Source of the DNA: Massilia sp. PAMC28688
GTDB lineage: Bacteria > Pseudomonadota > Gammaproteobacteria > Burkholderiales > Burkholderiaceae_D
DNA length: 64,000 nucleotides
Direction of reading: 5' to 3'
Assembly: GCF_019443445.1 (NCBI RefSeq)
Contig: NZ_CP080378.1
Coordinates: 4,650,001 to 4,714,000, forward strand
Positions 42,573 to 51,554 of this stretch are shown piece by piece (within the stretch, counting starts at the first letter, position 1; every line of letters begins with the position of its first letter). The notes below the pieces were generated by a model. The model was given only the letters and a program-made list of their open reading frames with translations, was not told where the DNA came from and searched no databases. The translations under genes and the position numbers were made by a program.

Positions 42573-43988
42573 CTAGCGGCGGCGCCGCAACCGGCTGATG
42601 AATTTTGTATAGGCCGGCTTGGGCGGGTTCCGCTCGGCTCTTAGAATATTCTTGATATGGACAGGCACTCGTCGCACGGCATAGACTTGCCCGTTAAGCC
42701 GCACAACGCAATCCATAAAATGCTTGCCGATGTATGAGGTGTGTTCGCGCACGCTTAGCAATCGCATCCCCATTTGCCGATGTCCGAGGTCGCCGATGCC
42801 GTCGGCCTCCTGGCCTGCGTTGCGAACCGTCCACTCGACTGTCGCATAGTCCGGAATGATGTGCGCGTTCTTTATCCGGAAATCCAGCCAACAATCCTTG
42901 CCGACGTTAGGGACTTCATTCTCGTACGTTGCGTGGGCCACTTTGCTGTCGCCGAGGTAGACAGTGATTACCACATCGGGGATTTGCATGACCGCCCGGC
43001 CCGAGGCTTCTTCTTGCACTTCCACAGCTTCGACTTCTGGCAAGGGCATAAGAAAGGAAAATGGCTCAGACCAAATCAGAGCGGCTGCCGCTTCATCGGC
43101 AGCATCGACGGCACGGGCAGCCGCATCGTCAAGGGATTGCAGGTTGCTAAGGAATGCATCCCAAGCGCCGGCAGGCATTCGGTTGAGGTCTTCGTTATCG
43201 TCTACTGGATTGCGCACTTCTCGTGACGCGAAGAGCCGCTTGTGAATACGGACGACAACATCCACCAAGGCGTCTTCGTCGTCGCAAAGCGCAAACAGGC
43301 GGTCTCCCCATCCCTCTTGATATGCCTGGGTTACTACCACCGTTAGCAGGATGGAAGACGGCCGGGACTCAGGCGTCTCCACGAAAGCGACAGCGGCCCA
43401 TCCCTTCAGGTACCGGATGAGCCTGCGCAGCTGCTCCCGCGCGCTTCCCGATGCGGCATCCTTAAACCATTTGTATATGGGTTTGGGATCACTTTTTTCC
43501 CAGGCGTTACTCAAAGTGGCGAGCTCCCGCGCGTCGGTGGACGGGTCGAGATGGTAGACCGGCGTGTCGATGTGAAATCGCATGTTATACACGGCTCTTG
43601 AGCATCGCTCTTTTGCGGGGTCCTCAATTTTGCGGACATCACTACACTCGTCCGCATAGCCAACCAGTTCGGTCTGAACCCATGTGCGAAGCTGCTCCGG
43701 AGCTGGGAATGCTTCGCCGTCTTTCTTCTCCCACTGGAAGTAGATGCCGACATCGACATCGTATTCCTCATTAATGTGAACGGGCCGGATCAGCGTGCCG
43801 TACTTATACGATCCTTGAAGCCATGTGGAAATCGGATAGCCAGATTCCTCTTGTAGCTTGGGACACACATAGTCACGCATAGCGTTCCACTGCTGCTGCA
43901 GGAACTCGCGCTGCTCAGCGGTAGGGGTCACGCGGTTGATGAGTGAGTCGGGCGCGTTTCCGCTGAAAAGATGCGCAGCTTTGGCCAT
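42573..43988 (-). CDS. DncV-like CD-NTase (cyclic dinucleotide synthase) of CBASS
   Basis: A 471-residue nucleotidyltransferase. The catalytic core has WLQGSYKYGT (Gly59-Ser60), Asp77-x-Asp79 in EYDVDVG and Asp141 in HIDTPVY; later motifs (SDPKPIYKWF, LRRLIRYLKGW) follow the order of Vibrio DncV. A ~130-residue C-terminal beta domain (PDVVITVYLGDSKVAHATY ... WTVRN ... HIKNILR) looks like the AGS-C sensor domain. It would make a cyclic oligonucleotide upon phage infection to switch on CapV. It starts 2 bp after the capV stop. No cap2/cap3 follows; a recombinase relic and the transposon come next, so accessory genes were either lost or never present. Confidence 0.87.
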   Translation of the reverse strand: MAKAAHLFSGNAPDSLINRVTPTAEQREFLQQQWNAMRDYVCPKLQEESGYPISTWLQGSYKYGTLIRPVHINEEYDVDVGIYFQWEKKDGEAFPAPEQLRTWVQTELVGYADECSDVRKIEDPAKERCSRAVYNMRFHIDTPVYHLDPSTDARELATLSNAWEKSDPKPIYKWFKDAASGSAREQLRRLIRYLKGWAAVAFVETPESRPSSILLTVVVTQAYQEGWGDRLFALCDDEDALVDVVVRIHKRLFASREVRNPVDDNEDLNRMPAGAWDAFLSNLQSLDDAAARAVDAADEAAAALIWSEPFSFLMPLPEVEAVEVQEEASGRAVMQIPDVVITVYLGDSKVAHATYENEVPNVGKDCWLDFRIKNAHIIPDYATVEWTVRNAGQEADGIGDLGHRQMGMRLLSVREHTSYIGKHFMDCVVRLNGQVYAVRRVPVHIKNILRAERNPPKPAYTKFISRLRRRR

Positions 43989-43990
43989 GA

Positions 43991-45004
43991 TTAATTTTTA
44001 ATGATACGCAAGTAAGGTGTATGGGCGAGAAAGGGCGGCAATGTCGTGTTCACGATGTCGGTGACGGCCTTTTTGGCCAGGCTAATGAGCGTCGAGCGCG
44101 CACTTTCTGTTGCGATATCGAGCCCGAGTTCTGCCGCCTGTTCATGCGAGGGTTCGCGATCGATCCGAAGGTAGCGCTCACCGAGGCGATGGGCAATCAC
44201 CTGTCCCACGAACTGCTGCTGTGCTGAAATCATGACGGAAAGTAGGCGTGCGTCGTCCATCCATGTGGCGATACCAAAGTCGCGGCCGGCGGAATGGGCG
44301 ACTGAATAAGACCGCGTTGTGGTCCCGATGCTTAAAATGTGTACGGAGCTGGAAGGCACACCGAAATAATGTTCAGCCTCATGAAGAGCGATCTGGTCCG
44401 GAGCGTTCGCAAACAGTCCTCCATCGGCGTAACGGTCGCCCCCGATTTCGGCCAACTCGAAGAAGGTGGGGGCCGCTGAGGTCGCGAGCGCAACATCGAC
44501 AACCTTCAACTTGCTGTCGCGCTGCCACTCTGCCTTGTGCCGTGTTTTAAAGACTTGCGGACTTCCTTGCGTAAGATTGACGGCTGGGATTGCTACAGGA
44601 TGAATTGCATCGCCGAGAAGCGTACCCGACGGTATCAGTGCCTCTACAGCGGCGCGCAGAGGCGAACTTTCGTATCGTGGCTTACCCAAGTGCCTTGCCA
44701 GGTCAATTTTCTTAAAGAATCCATCGTCCGGGGCCCGGCGATCGGCAGGAAAGATCAACGGCCCCCGTGATTCGAATACCTCGACAACCTTCGCCATAGG
44801 AATCTCAAACGCTGCGGCGACAGCCACTATTCCACCGATGGACGTTCCACAGATGAGATCGAAGCTTCGACCGATTGGCTGCCCGGTGGCTTCTTCAATA
44901 CTCGCAAGTGCTTGGGCCGTGAACAGGCCCCGATAACCTCCACCAGTAAGTGCTAATGCGTGAAACTGCTGCTTGTCAGGCCATACTTGGGAATCATCTG
45001 CCAT
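43991..45004 (-). CDS. capV: CapV-like patatin phospholipase, CBASS effector
   Basis: A 337-residue patatin-like lipase: oxyanion motif GGGYRG (21-26), nucleophile Ser55 in GTSIG and dyad Asp194 in DGG. In CBASS, CapV-type phospholipases are activated by the cyclic nucleotide from the partner CD-NTase and degrade the inner membrane, killing the infected cell. First gene of the two-gene operon. The 252 bp upstream contain no other gene that I can support and should hold the promoter. Confidence 0.88.
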   Translation of the reverse strand: MADDSQVWPDKQQFHALALTGGGYRGLFTAQALASIEEATGQPIGRSFDLICGTSIGGIVAVAAAFEIPMAKVVEVFESRGPLIFPADRRAPDDGFFKKIDLARHLGKPRYESSPLRAAVEALIPSGTLLGDAIHPVAIPAVNLTQGSPQVFKTRHKAEWQRDSKLKVVDVALATSAAPTFFELAEIGGDRYADGGLFANAPDQIALHEAEHYFGVPSSSVHILSIGTTTRSYSVAHSAGRDFGIATWMDDARLLSVMISAQQQFVGQVIAHRLGERYLRIDREPSHEQAAELGLDIATESARSTLISLAKKAVTDIVNTTLPPFLAHTPYLRIIKN

Positions 45005-45256
45005 AGATCGCCACTAAAATTAAATGTTCAAATATACACCAGTATTTCTCCGCATATATTTTTTCGGCGATACCGGCAAATTCAGCTTTGATAGTCCGGC
45101 AAGAGGAGAGGGACATATTGATGGGCGATCGCGAAGTCTCAGGTTCGTGCACGGCGTCCGACAAGCATGCGTCGGCCGCGGGGAAGCAGTGGAAGCAGGT
45201 AGCTGCGCAGCAGTCTCTACGCAGCCAAGTCCCTTCGTATCAGGTAAATGTGCAAA

Positions 45257-46507
45257 CTAGGAAGGGATCGACTGCTCCACGGCGATCGTCTCGGGGGATG
45301 TACGCTCTAGAGCACGTACCAAATCGAGCGCATCCTGGTCGGTGTAGATCATGGTCGTGTCGACACTGGCGTGACCAAGTAGGCTCGCCACTTCCCGCAT
45401 CGATTGCCCTTTGAGTAAGGCGGCCTTGGCGAACGTATGGCGCAGCCAGTGCGGTGAAGCTTTCTCCAGTTCAGCGGCGAGCTCCAACTTGCCGGAGGCA
45501 ACCAGGAAGCTTTGGGCCAGAGCAAGCCGTTCCTTCACGATCTTGTAGAGTCCCTGCCTGGTTCCAATCGCATGCCAAGCGCCGAAGAAGCGCCTGTCGC
45601 TCACATGCTTGATCTTCTTGTCGCCGATGTGCACCACCTTTGTTCGTGACGAGAGCAGCAAGGGCGTATCGTCACCGTGCGCGGGCAGGGCGGGCAGGCC
45701 GAACGCCTGGCGATAGACCATCAGGCTGGCGAGCAGGGCGCGCGTCACCGGAACGCGGCGCTCCTTGGCGCCTTTCCCCGTTTCCGCCGTCACCAAAAAA
45801 ATCCAGTACCGGTTTCTCGTCGCCGGGTCGGTGAGCTGGTAGAACGCCCCCATTTTCGCGCCAACCAGTTCGCTGGCGCGCAGGCCCAGTTCCCTGAACG
45901 CGGTCAGAATGAACACATCGCGCAGCTGACGCTGTCGCTCTGAGAAGGAAATGACGTCGCTGCTGGACAGCGTGCTGAGCACGATGTCGAAGACTGCCTC
46001 GCTGATTGACCGTTCGACGTTGATCTTGCGCGCGCTCATGGTTCCTGTCAGCGCCATCGGATTTATGCGGATGTAGCCCATGCTGTGCCAGGCTTTCAGC
46101 AGCGCGTGCACGAAGCGCTGGATGTCGGACTGGCTGCTCTTGGCGGGGCGCTTGCGAAACGGCGTGTACCCAGATTCGCCCGGCAACGCGTAGCGGCCGG
46201 CGCCCATGGCGCACAGGCCGTCGTCCGGCACATCTTCCAGGAATCTATAGAAGTCCTCGACATCCTGCATGCTCCACCGCGAGGGCGTCACGCGGCCCAC
46301 ATTCTCGCAGTACCAGCGCAATTTCGCCAGGTGATATCCGTAGGTGTCGCGCGTGGCGGTCGAGCCGTTGCCGGACTTGCGTCCGACCGCAGCCAGCCAG
46401 ACTTCGGCCGCCTCCCAGTCGTCGGCCACCGGGCCGAGAGCGTGGCCGTCCTGCGGCCGGGAAAGCATCAGTTCCTGGCCATCCAGGTTGTCGGTAAAAA
46501 CATTCAT
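45257..46507 (-). CDS. Tyrosine recombinase paired with a coiled-coil protein
   Basis: A 416-residue tyrosine recombinase with complete catalytic set: Arg in LGLRASELVGAK, HWLRHTFAK (H-x-x-R), LLGHASVDTT and Tyr in MIYTDQDA. The N-terminal half is the core-binding domain. Its ATG overlaps the stop of the upstream coiled-coil gene (ATGA), so the two are coupled. Larger than the TnpS-like recombinase at 18433 and not close to it in sequence. Likely role: resolution or integration of the mobile DNA in which it sits, acting at the 12-6-12 site at 47367. A decayed relative is split at 6374/42433. Confidence 0.85.
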   Translation of the reverse strand: MNVFTDNLDGQELMLSRPQDGHALGPVADDWEAAEVWLAAVGRKSGNGSTATRDTYGYHLAKLRWYCENVGRVTPSRWSMQDVEDFYRFLEDVPDDGLCAMGAGRYALPGESGYTPFRKRPAKSSQSDIQRFVHALLKAWHSMGYIRINPMALTGTMSARKINVERSISEAVFDIVLSTLSSSDVISFSERQRQLRDVFILTAFRELGLRASELVGAKMGAFYQLTDPATRNRYWIFLVTAETGKGAKERRVPVTRALLASLMVYRQAFGLPALPAHGDDTPLLLSSRTKVVHIGDKKIKHVSDRRFFGAWHAIGTRQGLYKIVKERLALAQSFLVASGKLELAAELEKASPHWLRHTFAKAALLKGQSMREVASLLGHASVDTTMIYTDQDALDLVRALERTSPETIAVEQSIPS

Positions 46508-47301
46508 GTCGGTTTGCGTTCGAGGGCAGGGGGGATGTCGGCACCCTGGCGATACGCCAGGCGCCGGAACGTTTCGGTCAGCGACAGTTGTTCCTTGTAC
46601 TGCGCCTCGGCCGCGGCGCAGCGCTCTTTCCAGGCCCGCGTTTCACCACGGGCCTCGTCGATGGCGAGCAGGGCGAACTGGCGCGCATCGTCAATTGCAA
46701 CGCTCAGCTTTGCAAGCTCGGCGGTCATGGCGGCGCCGGCGGCGCGCAGCATATCGATCTGTTCGCGGTCGTGCAGTGCCTGCGCCGCCAGGATTTGGCG
46801 CTGCGCTTCGACCTGATGGGCGCCATCCTTGGCTTGGGCAAGTTGTTTCTCGCTGTGCGAAAGCCGCTGCTGCAAAAAATCGCATTGGGCCTGCAGGTAG
46901 CTGTCCGCCTGCGACGCGCCTCGCGGCGCCCGCAAGGCAGCCAGATCCTCGAGCGCCTGCCGGATTTCCATCAGAAGGTTGCCGCCATGACCGGAAGGCG
47001 CCGTGTTCGAATCCGCGCCAATGGTGGCTGGCGCCGCTTCGAGCTCCTTCACGAAACGTTCTCTTTCAAGCGAGAGTGTGGCGGTGGACGGTTTGCGCTG
47101 CGGCGCGTAGGCCGACAGCAGCCTGCGATAGATTGCCGGGCTGTAGGTTTTGCCTGTGATCTTATGGATGAGACGGATGAACTCGCGCACGTAGCGGCGG
47201 TGGTCGCGTGGGTTGACCGGGCAGCGCGCCTCGACGCCGCCCAGTTCGCGGACCAGCTGGCGTGCTTCGTCGTCGGAAAGGGAAAAGGAGGGCCTGGCCA
47301 T
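46504..47301 (-). CDS. KfrA/TnpT-like DNA-binding coiled-coil protein
   Basis: A 265-residue protein. The N-terminal ~90 residues are a predicted DNA-binding part (SDDEARQLVRELGG, VREFIRLIHKITGK, SPAIYRRLLSAY); the remainder is a Gln/Ala/Glu-rich coiled coil with interruptions. I chose ATG 47301 because the upstream alternatives (ATG 47334, GTG 47340) lie inside a perfect inverted repeat that looks like its operator. Coupled to the recombinase downstream. Resembles the TnpT role of a DNA-binding helper. Confidence 0.65.
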   Translation of the reverse strand: MARPSFSLSDDEARQLVRELGGVEARCPVNPRDHRRYVREFIRLIHKITGKTYSPAIYRRLLSAYAPQRKPSTATLSLERERFVKELEAAPATIGADSNTAPSGHGGNLLMEIRQALEDLAALRAPRGASQADSYLQAQCDFLQQRLSHSEKQLAQAKDGAHQVEAQRQILAAQALHDREQIDMLRAAGAAMTAELAKLSVAIDDARQFALLAIDEARGETRAWKERCAAAEAQYKEQLSLTETFRRLAYRQGADIPPALERKPT

Positions 47302-47322
47302 GAATTCAATTTGGTCGATTGG

Positions 47323-47358
47323 TGACAGGTACATTAACACGGTTATTTGTACCTGTCA
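47323..47358. promoter_or_regulatory. Perfect 11-bp inverted repeat, probable operator
   Basis: TGACAGGTACA (47323-47333) and TGTACCTGTCA (47348-47358) are perfect inverted copies 14 bp apart, 22 bp upstream of the coiled-coil gene. A palindromic autoregulatory operator is the simplest reading. Confidence 0.6.
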
Positions 47359-47366
47359 AAATACGG

Positions 47367-47396
47367 TAGTTTACTTAGCGCACACTAAGTAAACTA
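47367..47396. other. Candidate tyrosine-recombinase core site (12-6-12)
   Basis: TAGTTTACTTAG (47367-47378) and CTAAGTAAACTA (47385-47396) are perfect inverted 12-bp arms around a 6-bp spacer (CGCACA). This arm and spacer size is what tyrosine recombinases bind and cleave. It lies just upstream of the recombinase operon and 8 bp beyond the operator repeat. Confidence 0.6.
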
Positions 47397-47763
47397 TAGT
47401 TGGGGAGGGGAGTTCAGTTCCACGACATTGCATAACGCGTTGTAAAACCAGTGCATAGCGGCATTACGACGAAATTCCTTGCGCACGAAAAATCACCTTG
47501 GACATACGGAAGCACTAGCTATAGTGGTTCGTGTGCGGAATACGTCAACTTATAGTGTTTTGTATGACCCGCGCACTGAGGCGATCGAAAATGGCTGGAA
47601 ATATCTACGGCGGCTGCCTGTGCCCTGGCCAGTTGACAGGAAAGTCTAAGGAAGCTTGGTGACAACCGGCGTAGGCCAGAGTACCCTTCGAAAGGTATCG
47701 GAATGCAGCGGAATTTACTCTTGCAGTTAACGTCAGAAACGAAACCATCATCAGGAGACGAAG
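47397..47763. other. Intergenic DNA without a recognised gene
   Basis: Between the core site and the TnsC-like gene. Frames on the minus strand here read across the next gene's start and look spurious. An AGGAGA ribosome site ends the region. No further repeat stood out. Confidence 0.4.
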
Positions 47764-48912
47764 ATGCAAAAACCAGAAAATATAAGCGCCGACAAAGAAC
47801 AGGCCGGTTCTCAGTGGCCGGGTAGAGACACCCCGGATCGCCCCTGCAGTATTGGAGACCACCCCGTTTCCATGGGCATCTACCACTGCCCCACCGTGAT
47901 GTTGGAGGAATTGACTGCATGCGTTACCGCATGGATCGATACAGGGGTTGAAGGGGCTGTCATTTCTTCGCCGCCCGGGTCGGGAAAGACTCACGCAACG
48001 CGATGGGTTAGCCAACACCTGGGTCAGCAGTTTCCCGAAGTCGGATTCGCAAGGGTTAGCGCCAGCGCATCCAGCGTGTCAGGACTAGGTGTCGGAACTT
48101 TTACCACTTTTTCCAGAGATGGAGAGCCAGTTGGGCCAATTTTTATTAAAAACGGCGGTATGCTTCAGAAGTCTCTGGAGGACTTTGCCGATCGCACGGG
48201 GCAACGAACGATTGTTCTGTGGATCGATGACGCGCATTTCCTGACCACTTCGGCCGATGATAAATTGCGCCGAGTAAAGGATGAACTCAAAAATAAGGCG
48301 ATACGGTTATTTGTGTTTCTGGTTGAACAGGGGAGCGTGCACGGACTGAATGAAAAGCTGGCTTCTTTCTCCTCCGAAATTGCTCCAACTTCGATCGCTG
48401 TCGATGAATTTCAATTCAGCGGCCTGCACTCAGTAAGTGATATCGAAACCAGCCTGGACGCGTTCGACGAGACTCTGTTTCCAATCGGCTCTGGCCCCGT
48501 TACTCCTATAGAACCTTCATTCGGCGCTGTTGAATTTGAACTCCGCGGCCTGCGCTCAGCAATCGATATTGAACACAGCCTAAACGCGATCGACACGACC
48601 TGTTTTCCAAGCGGCTCTAATTGGTCCTTCACACAATTTTTCTTGCCTCAAGCATATCAAAACGGGCTACGTTTGAAGACGCATGCTGCTGCGCTCTGGC
48701 GTGTATTTCTCGAGGAGGGCGATGGCGGCGATGAGACGGAGGTGCAAATTCTATATTTCTTGCGCGCAGTGGAGTGTGCGCTAATCAATGGTGCGGAGCT
48801 GGACTGTGCAGATCTCGTCCTAGATGAGGAATTCTGGAGAGCTGCAGTCTTACAATCAGGCTGGGTGAACAGCCAAAATTTTCAACGTTCATTCCTACGA
48901 TCGTACGGGTAA
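47764..48912 (+). CDS. TnsC/TniB-like AAA+ ATPase with internal duplication
   Basis: A 382-residue P-loop ATPase: Walker A SSPPGSGKTHATRW (residues 68-81), Walker B VLWIDDAHFL, then RLFVFLVEQG in the sensor region, an order seen in TniB/TnsC transposition regulators. Start ATG 47764 with AGGAGA. Residues ~213-244 (DEFQFSGLHSVSDIETSL) recur at ~255-286 (VEFELRGLRSAIDIEHSL), period 42 residues, so the frame stays open. No TnsA/B or TniA/Q is adjacent, so it may be an orphan of a lost Tn7/Tn5053-like element. A defence ATPase is the alternative. Confidence 0.6.
   Translation: MQKPENISADKEQAGSQWPGRDTPDRPCSIGDHPVSMGIYHCPTVMLEELTACVTAWIDTGVEGAVISSPPGSGKTHATRWVSQHLGQQFPEVGFARVSASASSVSGLGVGTFTTFSRDGEPVGPIFIKNGGMLQKSLEDFADRTGQRTIVLWIDDAHFLTTSADDKLRRVKDELKNKAIRLFVFLVEQGSVHGLNEKLASFSSEIAPTSIAVDEFQFSGLHSVSDIETSLDAFDETLFPIGSGPVTPIEPSFGAVEFELRGLRSAIDIEHSLNAIDTTCFPSGSNWSFTQFFLPQAYQNGLRLKTHAAALWRVFLEEGDGGDETEVQILYFLRAVECALINGAELDCADLVLDEEFWRAAVLQSGWVNSQNFQRSFLRSYG
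48400..48620 (+). repeat. In-frame tandem duplication inside the ATPase gene
   Basis: About 95 bp at 48400-48494 are repeated, with substitutions, at 48526-48620; period 126 bp. Shared blocks include GCGGCCTGC, CAGCCT and TTTCCAA. The substitutions show that the duplication is not very recent. Confidence 0.75.
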
Positions 48913-49352
48913 ATCAACCCTAAATATCGCAAACCGTTCGCCCGTGCTACCTAAACCGTGGTGCGGAAGCGCTGGGCCTGGAAACGGGCAGCGCCTCACC
49001 AAAAAAAGCCATTCGATTGGATTCAGCGCCGCTCGATTCAGTTGATACGCATGCCGTCAAAAATGCCGGATATTGACGTCGCCCATAGAGAGGCACTCGG
49101 ATGGAGCTCGGCCAAAATAGTCGGATTGTGGGCACTTTCGCTTCAATACATTCGGCTATTGTCAATTTCGCTTCAGCCCACAGGGTACTTTTGCTTCACC
49201 GGACGGCGTTGCTGATCTCTGCTGCCCGAGAAATAACACTATTTTACATAATATAAATTATGCGAACCGTGCAATCTGGTAGTAGGCAAAGGCGAGTTTT
49301 CACGCCAGGCAAATTCGCTAATCCCCTTGTCCACGAATTCGCCGGCAAGTCT
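48913..49352. other. Island-core junction region
   Basis: A 440-bp stretch without a supported gene. It holds three copies of a 12-bp motif (49134-49198), a TGTGGGC/GCCCACA pair and an AT-rich dyad near 49247-49262. Core chromosomal genes begin at 49353, so the right boundary of the island lies in or near here. Confidence 0.45.
49127..49198. repeat. Iterated 12-bp motif with TGTGGGC inverted pair
   Basis: ACTTTCGCTTCA (49134-49145), AATTTCGCTTCA (49164-49175) and ACTTTTGCTTCA (49187-49198) are near-identical direct repeats. TGTGGGC (49127-49133) and GCCCACA (49176-49182) bracket the first two. Ends made of repeated transposase-binding motifs and starting TGT are typical of Tn7/Tn5053-like elements. 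Confidence 0.5.
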
Positions 49353-51554
49353 TTAGCTTGATGCAGTCGCTGCCGCCCGCGCCACATGCAGCTTTCGGTA
49401 GCTGTCGATCAGCCGCTGGTGCCGGTCCAGCCCTTCGAGTTTCATGCTTGTCGGCGTGAGACCATGGAAACGCACGCTGCCGTCCACGCATCCGAGTACG
49501 GCATCCATCCGCTCATTGCCGAACATCCGACGGAAATTGACGACGTAATCGTCAAGCTCCATATCGTCGTCGAGCACGACTTCGAGCACGACCTGCATTG
49601 CCTGGTAAAACAACCGGCGTTCTACCGTGTTGTCGTTGTACTGCAGGAATGCGCCTACAAGATCCTGTGCGCCTTCAAATGACTTCAGGGCAAGCTGGAT
49701 CAGCAATTTCAATTCCAGCACCGTCAGCTGGCCCCATACTGTGTTCTCATCGAACTCAATGCCGATTAGCGTCGCAATATCGGAGTATTCATCGAGTTCG
49801 CTGTTTTCCAGCCGTTCCAGCAGTGCTGAAAGCCCTGCATCATCGAGCTGATGCAGGTTGAGGATGTCCGCGCGGAACAGCAGCGCCTTGTTGGTGTTGT
49901 CCCATACCAGATCCTCGATGGGATAGACTTCGGAGTAACCGGGCACCACAATCCTGCACGCCGTGGCGCCCAGATGCTGGTAGACCGCCACATAAGCCTC
50001 TTTCTCCATCTCTGCCAGAATGCCAAACAGGGTTGCTGCTTCATCGGCATTGGAGCTTTCGCCCTGGCCTGAAAAATCCCATTCAACGAAGTCGTAGTCG
50101 GCCTTTGCACTGAAAAAGCGCCATGAGATGACGCCGCTGGAATCGATGAAGTGCTCGACAAAGTTATTCGGCTCGGTGACTGCGTGACTTACAAACGTTG
50201 GCGGCGGCAGGTCGTTGAGGCCTTCAAAACTGCGCCCTTGCAGTAATTCCGTCAAACTGCGTTCCAGCGCCACTTCCAGGCTCGGATGCGCGCCAAACGA
50301 TGCAAACACGCCGCCGGTACGGGGATTCATGAGCGTGACGCACATTACAGGATACTGGCCGCCGAGCGACGCATCCTTCACCAGCACCGGAAATCCTTGC
50401 TCTTCCAGCCCATTGATGCCGGCCACGATGCCAGGATATTTGGCCAGCACTTCCTGCGGCACATCTGGCAAGGCGACTTCGCTTTCGATAATTTCGCGCT
50501 TGACCGCCCTTTCAAAAATCTCGGACAGGCACTGCACCTGCGCTTCGGCGAGCGTGTTCCCGGCGCTCATGCCGTTGCTGCCGTAAAGATTTTCCACCAG
50601 ATTGGACGGGAAATAGACCACCTGGCCGTCGGACTGGCGCACGAACGGCAATGAACAAATGCCGCGATCCATATTGCCGGAGTTGGTGTCATACAGATGC
50701 GTTCCCAGTAACTCGCCATCCGGATTGTAAATATCGATGCAATAGTCATCGAGAATCTCGGCTGGCAGCGCATCTTTCGGGCCCGGCTTGAACCAGCGCT
50801 CGTCCGGGTAATGCACGAACGGCGCCGTCGCAATGTCCTCGCCCCAGTAGGCGCCGGCGTAGAAATGGTTGCAGTTGATCCGCTCGATATACTCGCCCAG
50901 GGCCGAGGCCAATGCGCTTTCCTTGGTGGCGCCCTTGCCGTTGGTGAAGCACATCGGGGAATGGGCGTCGCGGATATGCAGCGACCATACGTTGGGAACG
51001 ATATTGCGCCACGATGCGATTTCAATCTTGATGCCCAGACGCGCCAGCACCGATGACATGTTGGCTATGGTCTGCTCAAGTGGGAGGTCTTTGCCGACAA
51101 TATAGGTAGCCGAATCGGACCCGGTTTCAAGGCGCAAGAGCGCCTGCGCATCGGCGTCGAGATTGTCGACTTCTTCAATCACGAATTCGGGACCGCATTG
51201 CACAACTTTCTTCACGGTGCAGCGGTCAATCGAACGCAGGATGCCCTGGCGGTCCTTGTCTGAAATATCGGCCGGCAGCTCCACCTGGATCTTGAATATC
51301 TGCTGATAGCGATTTTCAGGATCGACGATATTGTTTTGCGACAGGCGGATGTTTTCAGTCGAGATATTGCGGGTATCGCAATACAGCTTCACGAAATAGG
51401 CAGCGCACAAGGCCGACGACGCGAGGAAATAGTCGAACGGGCCAGGCGCCGAGCCGTCGCCCTTGTAGCGGATGGGCTGGTCGGCAATGACCGTGAAATC
51501 GTCGAATTTCGCTTCCAGACGAAGCTTGTCGAGAAAGTTGACCTTAATTTCCAT
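49353..51554 (-). CDS. OsmC domain-YcaO domain fusion protein
   Basis: A 733-residue cytoplasmic protein. Residues ~1-145 are an OsmC-like domain (GPFDYFLASSALCAAYFVKLYC, with the peroxidatic-type Cys in SALCA and SIDRCTVKKVVQCGP). Residues ~180-560 are a YcaO domain with the ATP-binding acidic signature GKGATKESALASALGEYIERI and QVQCLSEIFERAVKRE, followed by a C-terminal TPR-like region. E. coli YcaO is linked to beta-methylthiolation of ribosomal protein S12; the fused OsmC domain is common in some proteobacteria. First core gene right of the island. Confidence 0.85.
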   Translation of the reverse strand: MEIKVNFLDKLRLEAKFDDFTVIADQPIRYKGDGSAPGPFDYFLASSALCAAYFVKLYCDTRNISTENIRLSQNNIVDPENRYQQIFKIQVELPADISDKDRQGILRSIDRCTVKKVVQCGPEFVIEEVDNLDADAQALLRLETGSDSATYIVGKDLPLEQTIANMSSVLARLGIKIEIASWRNIVPNVWSLHIRDAHSPMCFTNGKGATKESALASALGEYIERINCNHFYAGAYWGEDIATAPFVHYPDERWFKPGPKDALPAEILDDYCIDIYNPDGELLGTHLYDTNSGNMDRGICSLPFVRQSDGQVVYFPSNLVENLYGSNGMSAGNTLAEAQVQCLSEIFERAVKREIIESEVALPDVPQEVLAKYPGIVAGINGLEEQGFPVLVKDASLGGQYPVMCVTLMNPRTGGVFASFGAHPSLEVALERSLTELLQGRSFEGLNDLPPPTFVSHAVTEPNNFVEHFIDSSGVISWRFFSAKADYDFVEWDFSGQGESSNADEAATLFGILAEMEKEAYVAVYQHLGATACRIVVPGYSEVYPIEDLVWDNTNKALLFRADILNLHQLDDAGLSALLERLENSELDEYSDIATLIGIEFDENTVWGQLTVLELKLLIQLALKSFEGAQDLVGAFLQYNDNTVERRLFYQAMQVVLEVVLDDDMELDDYVVNFRRMFGNERMDAVLGCVDGSVRFHGLTPTSMKLEGLDRHQRLIDSYRKLHVARAAATASS

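Noticed and set aside
49288..49326. GGGGATTAGCG... on the minus strand as a Tn3-like terminal repeat
   Set aside because: It starts with GGGG and has AAAACTCGC further in, but I find no matching partner in the window, so it could be chance.
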